DNA of 64,000 bases from Actinomycetota bacterium. Its GTDB lineage: Bacteria > Actinomycetota > Actinomycetes > Nanopelagicales > Nanopelagicaceae. The position numbers and the translations under genes were made by a program. Of this stretch, positions 8,908-18,423 are shown one piece after another. The stretch is from the NCBI GenBank assembly GCA_026392825.1, contig JAPLBF010000008.1:1-64000 (forward strand), read 5' to 3'. The notes beneath the pieces are model-generated. The model saw nothing but the letters and a program-made list of their open reading frames with translations. It was not told where the DNA came from and made no database searches. The stretch's first letter is position 1, and each line of letters opens with the position of its first letter.

Positions 8908-10005
8908 TTAGTAGGAGCGCACCAATTCGCACATGCGAGCGGCATTATCTGCAAGGTGTCCGCGCGAGAGCGCTCCACCAATCAATAACGCAGTGTCTTT
9001 TCCGTACATATCAATTATTTCTGGAATCCGCTCTAAAGTCATTCCACCAGCGGGTGCGATTGTGATTGGCTTTAGTGATCCGAGCTTTTTACGTGATAAA
9101 TCTGCAATTTCTAAACATTGCTCAGCGGTGAAAGAGAAACGTCCGCCAATATTCGGAAATATTGAAATATCTGCCCCTGCTAATCTCATCAAAGTTCCGA
9201 AAACGATTCCGTGGTTCATTCCAACTTCTTTTGTTATTACCAATGAACCTAACATTGCAGGGTGCCCCAGAATTGGCAGGGCCAAAGTTTCATCCTCTGC
9301 GATAACTCGCAATGAATCGAATCCAGTTATTCCGGGAAGTACCAACAGCCCACCTGCGCCGAGATCTTTCGCTGTGTGTGCAGCGGCTATCACTTGATCA
9401 AAAGGCATATTCAAACTTGGGATATAAGCCGAATTTCCACCAGTAACCTCGTTGGCTTCTTTAACTGCAGCTGAAATTAAAGTGACGCGTTCTTTCCAAG
9501 TGGCCCAAGGTTGATTGGCCAGACTGTGATCATCTTTAATCAAATCAAATCCGGCCAGCGCAAGCGTGCGCGCCATTTCGGCAAGTGTCTTAGCATCTGA
9601 ACCCATTGGCTTAAGCGCTGTAGCAATTAGTGGTCGAGTATCTGCTTTAAAGATTTTGCGTAAACCGCTTATTCCAAAACGAGGTCCCTTAAAGTTATTG
9701 AGAATCGAATCAGGAAGTTTGAGGTCAACTATTTTCACGCCTGGAAATAGTGAAGCATTGCCCCACAAAACATTTAACAACTGGGTTAACTCTCCCCCAG
9801 TGACGTCTGGGTTATAGGAGATGGTTATTAAGTGGTTGTTTTTATCATTAGAAGTAATCTCTTCAACTTTTCCAACAACTTCATCTTGGATCCAAGTTGG
9901 CGCTAACTCAATTGGAAATTCAATAGTCTGTTCGGCTCGGATGAGATCTGCAATCGCAGTCGGGTTTTCACCTAAAAAGGCATAGGTGATGTGAATGCGT
10001 TCCAT
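8908..10005 (-). CDS. RuBisCO-like protein (form IV), large-subunit family
   Basis: LIATALKPMGSD, GFDLIKDDHSLANQPWATWKERV, GHPAM, IAPAGGMTLERIPEI, LLIGGAL; the KDDH motif replaces the KDDE of true RuBisCO. Confidence 0.9.
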   Translation of the reverse strand: MERIHITYAFLGENPTAIADLIRAEQTIEFPIELAPTWIQDEVVGKVEEITSNDKNNHLITISYNPDVTGGELTQLLNVLWGNASLFPGVKIVDLKLPDSILNNFKGPRFGISGLRKIFKADTRPLIATALKPMGSDAKTLAEMARTLALAGFDLIKDDHSLANQPWATWKERVTLISAAVKEANEVTGGNSAYIPSLNMPFDQVIAAAHTAKDLGAGGLLVLPGITGFDSLRVIAEDETLALPILGHPAMLGSLVITKEVGMNHGIVFGTLMRLAGADISIFPNIGGRFSFTAEQCLEIADLSRKKLGSLKPITIAPAGGMTLERIPEIIDMYGKDTALLIGGALSRGHLADNAARMCELVRSY

Positions 10006-10036
10006 TAAAGCGCCTCCACCTTATGTATACCGATTT

Positions 10037-12007
10037 TTACCTAGGGAAGGCAGAAGATACACCGCCGTCTACGGCTATGACACTTCCTGTTGTCCGAGAT
10101 GACTCATCACTCAAGAAAAAGGCTGCTGCGCGGGCGACATCAAGGCTTCTCACTCGCGCATTAAGCAAGTTGCGAGAGGCATAGAAATCTTCAAGCTCTT
10201 CGGGCTTTACCCCGTGAGCAGCAGCGCGTTGTTCGCGAATTCCGCCCTCCCACAATTTACTATTATCAAAGACCGCATCTGGATTAATTCCGTTGCAGCG
10301 AATGCCTGCGCTTCCACCTTCCAAGGCTGCGATGCGCATTAATTACAACATTCCTGCCTTGCTTACTGAATAACCGCCAAAGCCGGCACCTGGAGAAAAG
10401 GCGTTCTTGCTCGCCACATAAACGAGTGATCCACCCATTTTTTGTTTGCGCATAACTTTCATTGACTCTTTAGTGAGCATAAATGCACTAGATAAATTGA
10501 TATCTAATCCGCGGCGCCATTTTTCTACATCTAGATCTTCTAGTTTGTCGCTGATACCGATACCGGCATTAATAACAACTCCGTCAAGGCCGCCAAAGTG
10601 TTTAATGGTTTTTGTGACAGTTGCCTGCACATCAACTTCCTTTGATTGGTCTCCTAAAATGAGCAACGGTGGATTGCATTTGTTCTCGGCAAATTCTTTT
10701 TCGACTGCAATAAGTCCTGCTTCTTCAATATCTGCAAGTACTAGGTGAGCTCCGCGCTTAGCAAGTTCAAGTGCAACGCCTCTGCCAATTCCGCTACCCG
10801 CTCCGGTGACGATAATTATGTGACCATCTAGCTGTGCTGGTGCCGGCTTATTCTTTAATTTAAATAACTCCATAGGCCAGTAATCAAAGCCGAAAATTTC
10901 TGCATCTGAAATCGTGTCGCCATCACCAAATACATCGACGACGCGTGCTGCAACGCCGTGGGTGTGTGAAGCAATGTCGGCCAACATGGTGTTCTCTTTA
11001 ATTGTTGTTGCGGCAGTTACTGCGCCAACGCCGGGCACAATTATTACCTTCGGGTCATTTCCGTGGCTTACATAACCAGCTGGAAGCAATGACTTATTTG
11101 CCTCAAAATAAGCTGCGTAATTCTCGCGAAATTCTTTGATACCGGTTTCAGTATCTTCTAAAGTTACGGTTGCTGACTTGGGACGGATACGCAACATGTG
11201 ATCCGCACTAGATGAGCCAAGGGCGAGAATCTTCTTCAGATCTGGGCGGGAAGCAATTTCGGCCAAACGAGAATCGGTACGTAAAAGTTGCTTCTTTCCT
11301 AGAGTTCCGCGCAGTTTGAGAAGCAAATCTTTAAGCTCTTCATCAGGTAGCTCTTGATGTTGGAAATTTGCCTTAGGGCGCTTATTAAGTGAATCCAAGT
11401 ATTTGTCAGCCAATGCCACGGTATCGAGCGTTTTTTGATAACACTTATCTGAATCTTCATCCCAAACAACTAATCCGTGATGAGCAAGTACAACGCCTGC
11501 ATAATCGCCTAAACCGCCAACAATCTTTGAGAGGTTAAATCCTGGGCGGATCCAGTCAACGTATGCAAAATCTTTACCGAGCGCTTCTTGAACAGCCTTT
11601 TCACCTTGTGGGTGATTGGTGAGAGCACAGATCGCATCTGCGTGCACGTGATCAATGTGCTTAGCGGGCAAAAAACCATGTAAAAGTGTTTCAATTGAAG
11701 GCCGGCGTGAAGTTGGATCAACCAAAGCACGAGTTACGTAATCAACCATCGTGTCATCATCTAACGCGTCAATATCACGTAGCGCTAGCAAATCTTCCAA
11801 GTACAAAGCTGGGTAATCACGATCAACTGCGTATTGCATGTCCGCGCCAGAACCTTTAACCCACAAAACTTTCTTCAGATGACCTAGGTGATCTTTGATC
11901 TCACCTTTACTCGAAGTGTTTCCGCCGCCGTAAACAACCATAGATTGATCAGCGCCGATCTTCTGAGAACGTGCAACAAGGTCGTGCAGTGGCTTTAATT
12001 CACTCAT
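10037..12007 (-). pseudogene. Class II aldolase / short-chain dehydrogenase fusion (rhamnulose-1-phosphate aldolase/alcohol dehydrogenase-like), interrupted by an in-frame TAA at 10343-10345
   Basis: Track ORFs 10343..12007 and 10037..10339 share one frame and join as SVSKAGML-*-LMRIAALEGGSAGIRCNGINPDAVF; aldolase motifs HVHADA and HHGLVVW; SDR motifs VTGAGSGIGRG and YSVSKAG. Confidence 0.87.
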
Positions 12008-13017
12008 AGTGTTTCGCCTTTTTCTATTTCATAGGATTGTTTCTCAGTAATTACAGCGCTTATGTACTTTGCTGGTGTTACATCAAAAGCTGGGTTAAAT
12101 GTCTTCGCACCGATTGGGGCAACCTGTACTCCCTTAAAGTGAGTTAGCTCTTCATCCCCACGAATTTCTATATGTATCTCTTCGCCAGTTGCGATTGATC
12201 GATCTACTGTCGATTCTGGTGCGACAACTAGGAATGGAATTCCTGCTGCGTGACAAGCGAGTGCAACCCCAAGTGAGCCAATCTTGTTTGCGGAATCACC
12301 GTTCTTTGCGATGCGATCAGCGCCAATAAGTGCAGCATCGATTCGGCCGCTTAATATCGCCATGGCAGCAGCACCATCCGGTTCGATCCGATAAGGAATA
12401 TCAGATTTCATTAACTCCCAAGCGGTAAGGCGAGAACCTTGCAACAAGGGGCGCGTTTCATCTGCATAAACTTCTTTTACATTTCCGCGCTTGTGCAACT
12501 CTTTAATTACGCCGAGCGCTGTGCCTGTGCCTGTTGTAGCCAGCGATCCGGTATTGCAATGAGTGAGAAGTGTTAGCGGTTTGCTACCTAATTTATTGAT
12601 CAACCAGTCGGCACCGATATTTCCCATGCTGGTGCTTGATTCTTTATCTTCACGCGCCAACTGATGTGCGGCCGCAAGGACTGCATCTCGGCCGGCTGGT
12701 AAATGTTTACGAATTTGTTCAACCGCCCAGGCCAAGTTAACAGCCGTTGGTCTGGCATCACGCAGTAAATCAAGATTGTGTTCTAGCTCTTTAGCACTGA
12801 GCCCTTTACGGCTCGCTTCATCGATTGCCAGCACGACTCCATAAGCTCCGGCAACGCCAAGTGCAGGAGCACCGCGGACCACCAAATTTTGAATTGCGCC
12901 AATAAAATCTGCTACTTCATCGTAGGAGTTATAGGTTTCAGAAGTAGGAATCTTCGTCTGATCCAGCAAGATGATCTTTCCATCTTGCCAAACTATTGCC
13001 TCAAAAGCGCTAGACAT
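12004..13017 (-). CDS. mtnA: S-methyl-5-thioribose-1-phosphate isomerase
   Basis: NLVVRGAPALGVAGAYGVVLA, LLTHCNTGSLATTGTGTALGVI, LIGADRIAKNGDSANKIGS. Confidence 0.95.
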   Translation of the reverse strand: MSSAFEAIVWQDGKIILLDQTKIPTSETYNSYDEVADFIGAIQNLVVRGAPALGVAGAYGVVLAIDEASRKGLSAKELEHNLDLLRDARPTAVNLAWAVEQIRKHLPAGRDAVLAAAHQLAREDKESSTSMGNIGADWLINKLGSKPLTLLTHCNTGSLATTGTGTALGVIKELHKRGNVKEVYADETRPLLQGSRLTAWELMKSDIPYRIEPDGAAAMAILSGRIDAALIGADRIAKNGDSANKIGSLGVALACHAAGIPFLVVAPESTVDRSIATGEEIHIEIRGDEELTHFKGVQVAPIGAKTFNPAFDVTPAKYISAVITEKQSYEIEKGETL

Positions 13018-13067
13018 TTACTTACTCCTTATTCAAGGTAGTGAACTTATCACCTTAAAAATTAAAT

Positions 13068-13814
13068 CTAAAGTCGCCCTGCTTGATGTACTCGCTTTAA
13101 GAACTCTTGCGTCTTTGGATTAGTAGGATTTTTGAGTACCTGCTCCGCGCTTCCGCGTTCGAGAATATTTCCTGATTCCAGGAAGCAAACTTCGTCAGCG
13201 ACCTGTGTTGCAAATCCCATTTCGTGGGTAGCTAGCACCATGGTCATTCCATCTTGTTTTAAATCTCTCACAATGCTTAAGACCTCATTTACAAGAACTG
13301 GATCGAGGGCAGATGTGATTTCATCTAAAAGTAAAAGTCGGGGATTCACAGCGAGTGATCGAATGATGGCCACACGTTGCTGCTGTCCCCCGCTAAGACG
13401 ATCTGGGTACTGATCTGCTTTATCAGCGAGATCAAACCGTGAGAGCAGCTTTTTCGCTATATCCCGCGCTTCTTCAACATCCTTGTTCTGCACCTTTACA
13501 GGCGCCAGCGTGATGTTTTCAAGTACCGTTTTATGTGGGAAGAGATTAAATGATTGAAAAACCATTCCTAATTTGCGGCGTATCTCATCCACCTTAATCA
13601 CCGGATCGGTAATTTCTAATCCATCTAAGAAGATCTGCCCATCATCGATAGTTTCTAGCAAGTTGATGCAACGCAGCAGAGTGGATTTTCCAGAACCAGA
13701 TGCTCCAATTAATACTGTGGCGGTGTGCTCAGGTACCTGTAAGGAAAGATTATTCAACACAACTTCAGAACCAAAGGCCTTGCGAACGTTCTGTAACTCC
13801 AGGACGTTTGACAT
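13068..13814 (-). CDS. Polar amino-acid-type ABC transporter ATP-binding protein
   Basis: Walker A GASGSGKST, signature LSGGQQQRVAI, Walker B LLLLDEITSALD. Confidence 0.93.
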   Translation of the reverse strand: MSNVLELQNVRKAFGSEVVLNNLSLQVPEHTATVLIGASGSGKSTLLRCINLLETIDDGQIFLDGLEITDPVIKVDEIRRKLGMVFQSFNLFPHKTVLENITLAPVKVQNKDVEEARDIAKKLLSRFDLADKADQYPDRLSGGQQQRVAIIRSLAVNPRLLLLDEITSALDPVLVNEVLSIVRDLKQDGMTMVLATHEMGFATQVADEVCFLESGNILERGSAEQVLKNPTNPKTQEFLKRVHQAGRL

Positions 13815-14689
13815 TAAATCGCCCCTTCCGAGTTCTGTGCTTGGGTGCGCTGTCTAATAGCGCGATCTGTATAGCGCGTCATCGGAATCGTAATTAATAA
13901 AAAGAGAATTGCTGCAACTACATATGGCGTGTAGTTAAAGGTGCGGCTGGCGTTTATCTGTGCCGCACGAACCGCATCAGTGACGCCGAGAATTGAAACC
14001 AGACCTGTGTCTTTTAAGAGCGATACAAAGTCATTTAGGAGCGGTGGCACAACACGGCGCAGTGCCTGTGGCAAAACTACAAAGCGCATTGTCTGCCCAG
14101 AGGTTAATCCGAGTGAGCGCGCTGCTGCTCTTTGGCTGGGATGTATTGAGAGAATTCCGGAACGAATAACTTCAGCAACGTATGCAGAGTAAGTAAGTAC
14201 CACAGCGATAGTGCCGAGCACTATTACGTTGCTAGAAATGCCTTGCAGTCGAAGCGCAGGGACGCCAAAGCCGACTAAGAGAATAATCAAGATAAGTGGA
14301 GCGCCTCGGAAGATATCAACGTAGGCAGTTGCTAAAAATCTAAAGGGAGTTAGCGCCGGAGATTTTGTCGTTCGCAAAAGCGCCAGACCCATTGCGATAA
14401 TGCCGATGGCGATTCCGCCAAAGAAAGTTAACTGCAGGTTTATCCAAAGACCTTTTGCGACTGTTGGAAACACTTCTTTGCCATATTCAATGTCAAAGAA
14501 AGTGGCTTTTACTACTTCCCAACCAGGAGAAGTAACCAAAATTATTGTGAGAGTGCCAAGCACCAAAACCGATGAAACGGCGGCAATAAGACTTTGCTTG
14601 CGATTTAACTTGCGACGAAGCGCGCGACGATCCAGTTCGCGTAAGCTTGGCGACCAAGCAGAGGTTTTCTTCTCTGACATGGCCGCCAA
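13814..14689 (-). CDS. Polar amino-acid-type ABC transporter permease
   Basis: HisM/GlnP-like: LWINLQLTFFGGIAIGI, YVDIFRGAPLILIILLVGFG, YSAYVAEVIRSGILSIHPSQRAAARSLGLTSGQTM. Confidence 0.93.
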   Translation of the reverse strand: MAAMSEKKTSAWSPSLRELDRRALRRKLNRKQSLIAAVSSVLVLGTLTIILVTSPGWEVVKATFFDIEYGKEVFPTVAKGLWINLQLTFFGGIAIGIIAMGLALLRTTKSPALTPFRFLATAYVDIFRGAPLILIILLVGFGVPALRLQGISSNVIVLGTIAVVLTYSAYVAEVIRSGILSIHPSQRAAARSLGLTSGQTMRFVVLPQALRRVVPPLLNDFVSLLKDTGLVSILGVTDAVRAAQINASRTFNYTPYVVAAILFLLITIPMTRYTDRAIRQRTQAQNSEGAI

Positions 14690-14723
14690 ACTACCGCGTT
14701 TATCTAACTTTTACTGTCTTTAC

Positions 14724-15569
14724 TTATGGCTTAAATACTGGTGCGCCTGCATCAGTGGCAAGCCACTTATCAGTAATCGCAGCCAATGTGCCATCAGCGG
14801 TAATTGCATCTACAGCGCCAGATACACATGCTGTGATCTTGCTGCCCTTTGCAAGCAAGAGACCAAATTGATCGCCTGCACCAGTTGATGGAAGCTGACC
14901 AACAATTAAGCCATCGGTTACTTCTACTCCTGAGAGATAAAAAGCAGTTGGAAGGTCAACTACTAGACCATCAATCTGACCATTCTTAAGCGCAGTAACG
15001 CCAGCAGCATTATCATTAAATACCTGTGGCTTAGCGCCAATCTGGTTTTCAATTGCATCGAGTGATGTTGTACCGACTGCTGCACCAAGCTTTGCATTCT
15101 TTAGCTCTGCAAGTGATGTCTTACCGGCGATCTTGCTGCCCTTGTAAGAAACGATCGCTTGTGGAGCTGTGTAGTAAGGAGAAGAGAAATCAACTGCAGC
15201 CTTACGCTCTTCTGTGATTGAAAATTGCTGCAAGTTAAAGTCGAAGTTCTTTTCACCTGGTGTCACAGCGCCATCAAACGTGGTTCGAACCCAGACAACT
15301 TCATCATTTGAGAATCCGAGTTGCTTGGCAACTGCATAAGCAACTGCGCCTTCAAAGCCCTCACCAGACTCTGGCTTATCGTCGATAATCCAAGGATAGT
15401 AAGCAGGCTCGCCAGTTGCGATTGTTAGCTTGCCTTCAGTAATAGTTGCAAGATCAGCTTTTTCGCAAGATGCTGATGCAACATCAGTAGATTCGGAACT
15501 AGAACATGCGGTTAATCCAAATGCTAGAGCAAGTGATACTGCAAATATAAGAGTCTTCTTTTTCTGCAC
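14724..15569 (-). CDS. ABC transporter substrate-binding lipoprotein, family 3 (polar amino-acid type)
   Basis: Lipobox LTACSSS; SBP_bac_3 pattern (EGFEGAVAYAVAKQLG, FDFNLQQFSITEERKAAVDFSSPYY). GTG start at 15567-15569 is preferred over the track start because a GGGAG motif lies just upstream. Confidence 0.9.
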   Translation of the reverse strand: MQKKKTLIFAVSLALAFGLTACSSSESTDVASASCEKADLATITEGKLTIATGEPAYYPWIIDDKPESGEGFEGAVAYAVAKQLGFSNDEVVWVRTTFDGAVTPGEKNFDFNLQQFSITEERKAAVDFSSPYYTAPQAIVSYKGSKIAGKTSLAELKNAKLGAAVGTTSLDAIENQIGAKPQVFNDNAAGVTALKNGQIDGLVVDLPTAFYLSGVEVTDGLIVGQLPSTGAGDQFGLLLAKGSKITACVSGAVDAITADGTLAAITDKWLATDAGAPVFKP

Positions 15570-15782
15570 GATGTCTCCCTTTCGTGGAGTTAGCAATACT
15601 CGCAAAGGCTATTAGCGCCGTTTACCTATGTCTAATTGCGAAAGATATGCAATTGAGGTCTCCCCATATGCCCTGCTCTAGACGCTATCTGAGCCAATCA
15701 AGGCGCTCAGGCCCTACATATTGCAAGGGCTTAAACCTGCGCTTACCCTTAGCCATTACCAAAGAATGATTAGGGAGCTCAC

Positions 15783-16268
15783 GTGAAATACAAATCGGTC
15801 AAAGGTTTGCTCACCAATGATGAGTCCCTAATCCCTTCTACCTTCATTGATAAACTTGAAGATATCTTGCATGGATTCCTTGGAATATTATTATTCATCA
15901 TTTCAATAATTGCTGCTGGTTACAGTTTGCAGCGCCTGATTGAAACTCGCCCCTTCTTCCCAGTCGGAATGATTCAGGCAATTAACGACATCCTCTTTGT
16001 TGTAATCATTCTAGAAATTATGCGAACTGTGATCGTGCGATTTACGGATGGTATTTTCCAACTGGATAACTTCTTAATCATCGGAGTTATCGCAGCAGTG
16101 CGTCATATTCTTACCGTCGGTGCATCTCTTACAATGGAAAAAGAGAAGACCACTGAATACTTCAATCGTGCTTTGATTGAAATGGGCGTTAACACTGGAA
16201 TCGTTTTAGCGCTCGTCTTTGCGCTCTTCTTATCTCGCGCAGCACGCAAAAGTAAGGTCGCAAAGTAA
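15783..16268 (+). CDS. PsiE-like phosphate-starvation-inducible family membrane protein
   Basis: Four predicted TM helices; ILEIMRTVIVRFTDGIFQLDNFLIIGVIAAVRHIL resembles PsiE. Confidence 0.72.
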   Translation: MKYKSVKGLLTNDESLIPSTFIDKLEDILHGFLGILLFIISIIAAGYSLQRLIETRPFFPVGMIQAINDILFVVIILEIMRTVIVRFTDGIFQLDNFLIIGVIAAVRHILTVGASLTMEKEKTTEYFNRALIEMGVNTGIVLALVFALFLSRAARKSKVAK

Positions 16269-16274
16269 TTCTTT

Positions 16275-16359
16275 TGGTGGCGGGTGAAGGATTTGAACCT
16301 TCGAAGGCAGAGCCGGGGGATTTACAGTCCCCTCCCATTGGCCGCTCGGGCAACCCGCC
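16275..16359 (-). tRNA. tRNA-Tyr (GUA anticodon) with encoded CCA
   Basis: GGCGGGTTGCCCGAGCGGCCAATGGGAGGGGACTGTAAATCCCCCGGCTCTGCCTTCGAAGGTTCAAATCCTTCACCCGCCACCA; long variable arm, anticodon GTA. Confidence 0.95.
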
Positions 16360-16386
16360 AGGGTCATTCTTTTACGGCGGGCGCTA

Positions 16387-16417
16387 GATTACCTCAAATT
16401 ATTATTGAGGGGTAATC
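16387..16417. terminator. Inverted repeat / possible terminator between copC and tRNA-Tyr
   Basis: gattacctcaa-attatta-ttgaggggtaatc: 11-bp complementary arms with a 2-nt bulge; no clear T-tract. Confidence 0.45.
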
Positions 16418-16419
16418 GG

Positions 16420-16941
16420 CTATTTAGACTGTCTTTTCCATATAAAGAAGAGCAGCAATCCTCCGCCAACAACCAAAGTAGCGCTGATGATTAAATAAAT
16501 GGAAACTTTGTTTCCAGATTCTCTTGTAGGCGCAATCTCTTCTAAAATTCTCGTAGCGGTTTCTGAAGTGACTACCGGTGAAACAGTGAATTGATAATCG
16601 CCGGTAATCACATGTCCATCTGCGGCCACTGCTCGATAAATTACTTTAATCACGCCAGTAACTTCAGATACATCTAATTTTATTGATAGAACTGCGCCAG
16701 ATATTTCAGGTTTTCCAGAAATTAACTCCGTGCCATTCTCGTCTGTAACAGAAATTGAATTGGAATCTCCAAGGGCTACTAATTCGTCTGCAAAAGTAAG
16801 AGAAACGGCGGAGGGCAAAGCAACAACCGTTGAATTAATCGCCGGATTTGCGCTGACTAACACTGTATGTGCAGACGCTGGTAAGGCTACGAAAGAGAAA
16901 GTTAGTGCTCCTGCAGTAAGTAGGAACTTAGATATCTTCAT
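16420..16941 (-). CDS. copC: CopC-domain secreted, membrane-anchored copper resistance protein
   Basis: Signal peptide then AHTVLVSANPAINSTVVALPSAVSLTFADEL...VIYRAVAADGHVITGDYQFTV; C-terminal TM. Confidence 0.87.
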   Translation of the reverse strand: MKISKFLLTAGALTFSFVALPASAHTVLVSANPAINSTVVALPSAVSLTFADELVALGDSNSISVTDENGTELISGKPEISGAVLSIKLDVSEVTGVIKVIYRAVAADGHVITGDYQFTVSPVVTSETATRILEEIAPTRESGNKVSIYLIISATLVVGGGLLLFFIWKRQSK

Positions 16942-17043
16942 GTTTGCAGTCTATCCGTGGTGAACTTCATTATTTACCTTGATCGCGATAACCTAGTCAC
17001 ATACCGAGAAGATTGATTTCCGTGAATCCGAGGAGGGCCAGCC

Positions 17044-17532
17044 ATGGCTGATAGCAGTTTCGATGTAGTTTCCAAGATTGATCGTATGGAGCTTGATAAC
17101 GCGATTAATCAAGCGATCCGTGAGATCGATACTCGTTTTGACTTCAAAAACACTGGTTCCAAAATTGAGATGGCCGGCGAGAAGATAAATATTGAAGCCG
17201 ATACTGAAGAGCGGGCTAAGGCAACCCTAGATGTCGTAAAAGATAAGATGATTAAGCGCGGAGTATCTCTAAAGCATATTGATCCGGCCGAACCGCAACT
17301 TTCCGGAAAGATCTACAAAATATCTTGTCCACTAAAGGAAGGTATTTCAACCGAGAATGCCAAGAAGATTGCAAAATTTTTGCGTGACGAGGGCCCAAAA
17401 TCAGTTAAGTCACAGATTCAAGGTGACGAACTGCGTGTAACCAGCAAGAGCCGTGATGATCTTCAAACAACGATGGCGATGATCAAAGAAGGTAAGTGGG
17501 ATTTCGCTGTTCAATTTGTGAATTTTCGTTAA
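17044..17532 (+). CDS. yajQ: YajQ-family nucleotide-binding protein
   Basis: [34 protein letters not shown]...VQFVNFR. Confidence 0.96.
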   Translation: MADSSFDVVSKIDRMELDNAINQAIREIDTRFDFKNTGSKIEMAGEKINIEADTEERAKATLDVVKDKMIKRGVSLKHIDPAEPQLSGKIYKISCPLKEGISTENAKKIAKFLRDEGPKSVKSQIQGDELRVTSKSRDDLQTTMAMIKEGKWDFAVQFVNFR

Positions 17533-18423
17533 TTGAATAAACAGAAGCTCGGCCTCATTTATGGGGTGAGTGCCTATGTCCTTTGGGGGCTCTTCCCCCT
17601 CTATTGGCCTCTGCTTCAACCGGCAAATGCACTTGAGATAGTTTCACATCGCGCAGTTTGGACAATGGTTTTCTGCATTGTTGTTCTCGCGCTTACGCAC
17701 GCACTTAAATCGACGCTAGCCACCTTTAAGCGCCCAAAGGTTGCAATCAAATTACTAACAACGACAATATTGATTTCAATAAATTGGTTGGTCTATATAT
17801 GGGCTACAAATAACAACCACGTAGTTGAAGCATCTCTTGGGTACTACATAAATCCGCTGATCATCATCGCTTTCGGAGTCATTTTGCTGAAAGAGAAGAT
17901 GCGACCTCTTCAATGGGCGGCGGTTTCTATCGCCACAATTGGCGTAGTTGTTCTTACCGTTGATTACGGTCGCTTGCCTTGGGTTGCACTTGCCTTGGCA
18001 CTCTCGTGGGGAACTTATGGCTTAGTCAAGAAACAGCTTGGATTGGGCGCACTTGAAGGTTTGGCGATCGAAACAATGATCGCATTTATTCCTTATTGCG
18101 GTTATTTGATCTTCATTGGCGCAAAGGGTGAGGGGCAATTTGGAAATGGGGCTGGCTTAACGATTTTGTTATTTAGCGCGGGCGCAATTACTGCGATTCC
18201 ACTATTGCTATTTAATGGTTCAACTAATCGACTTCCATATTCAACTATCGGTCTTTTGCAATATATAACCCCAACGATTCAGTTTTCAATTGGTGTTTGG
18301 GTAAATCACGAAGCGATGCCGATAGCACGTTGGGTTGGATTTATATTTATTTGGTTAGCGCTGATCACGCTAGCTGGAGATCTTGTTAAATCAGGCCGAA
18401 CGGTCGATAACAGCATCGCATAG
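17533..18423 (+). CDS. rarD: EamA/RarD-family transporter (TTG start abutting the yajQ stop)
   Basis: GLIYGVSAYVLWGLFPLYWPLLQPANALEIVSHRAVWTM, NWLVYIWATNNNHVVEASLGYYINPL. Confidence 0.92.
   Translation: MNKQKLGLIYGVSAYVLWGLFPLYWPLLQPANALEIVSHRAVWTMVFCIVVLALTHALKSTLATFKRPKVAIKLLTTTILISINWLVYIWATNNNHVVEASLGYYINPLIIIAFGVILLKEKMRPLQWAAVSIATIGVVVLTVDYGRLPWVALALALSWGTYGLVKKQLGLGALEGLAIETMIAFIPYCGYLIFIGAKGEGQFGNGAGLTILLFSAGAITAIPLLLFNGSTNRLPYSTIGLLQYITPTIQFSIGVWVNHEAMPIARWVGFIFIWLALITLAGDLVKSGRTVDNSIA

Noticed and set aside
8933-9397. 154-aa plus-strand ORF opposite the RLP gene
   Set aside because: Antisense to a clear RLP coding region and shows no recognisable motif; likely a codon-bias shadow ORF.
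10343-10345. Stop-codon recoding (Sec/Pyl) in the aldolase-SDR gene
   Set aside because: The codon is TAA, not TGA or TAG, and a single CAA->TAA change or base error is a simpler explanation.
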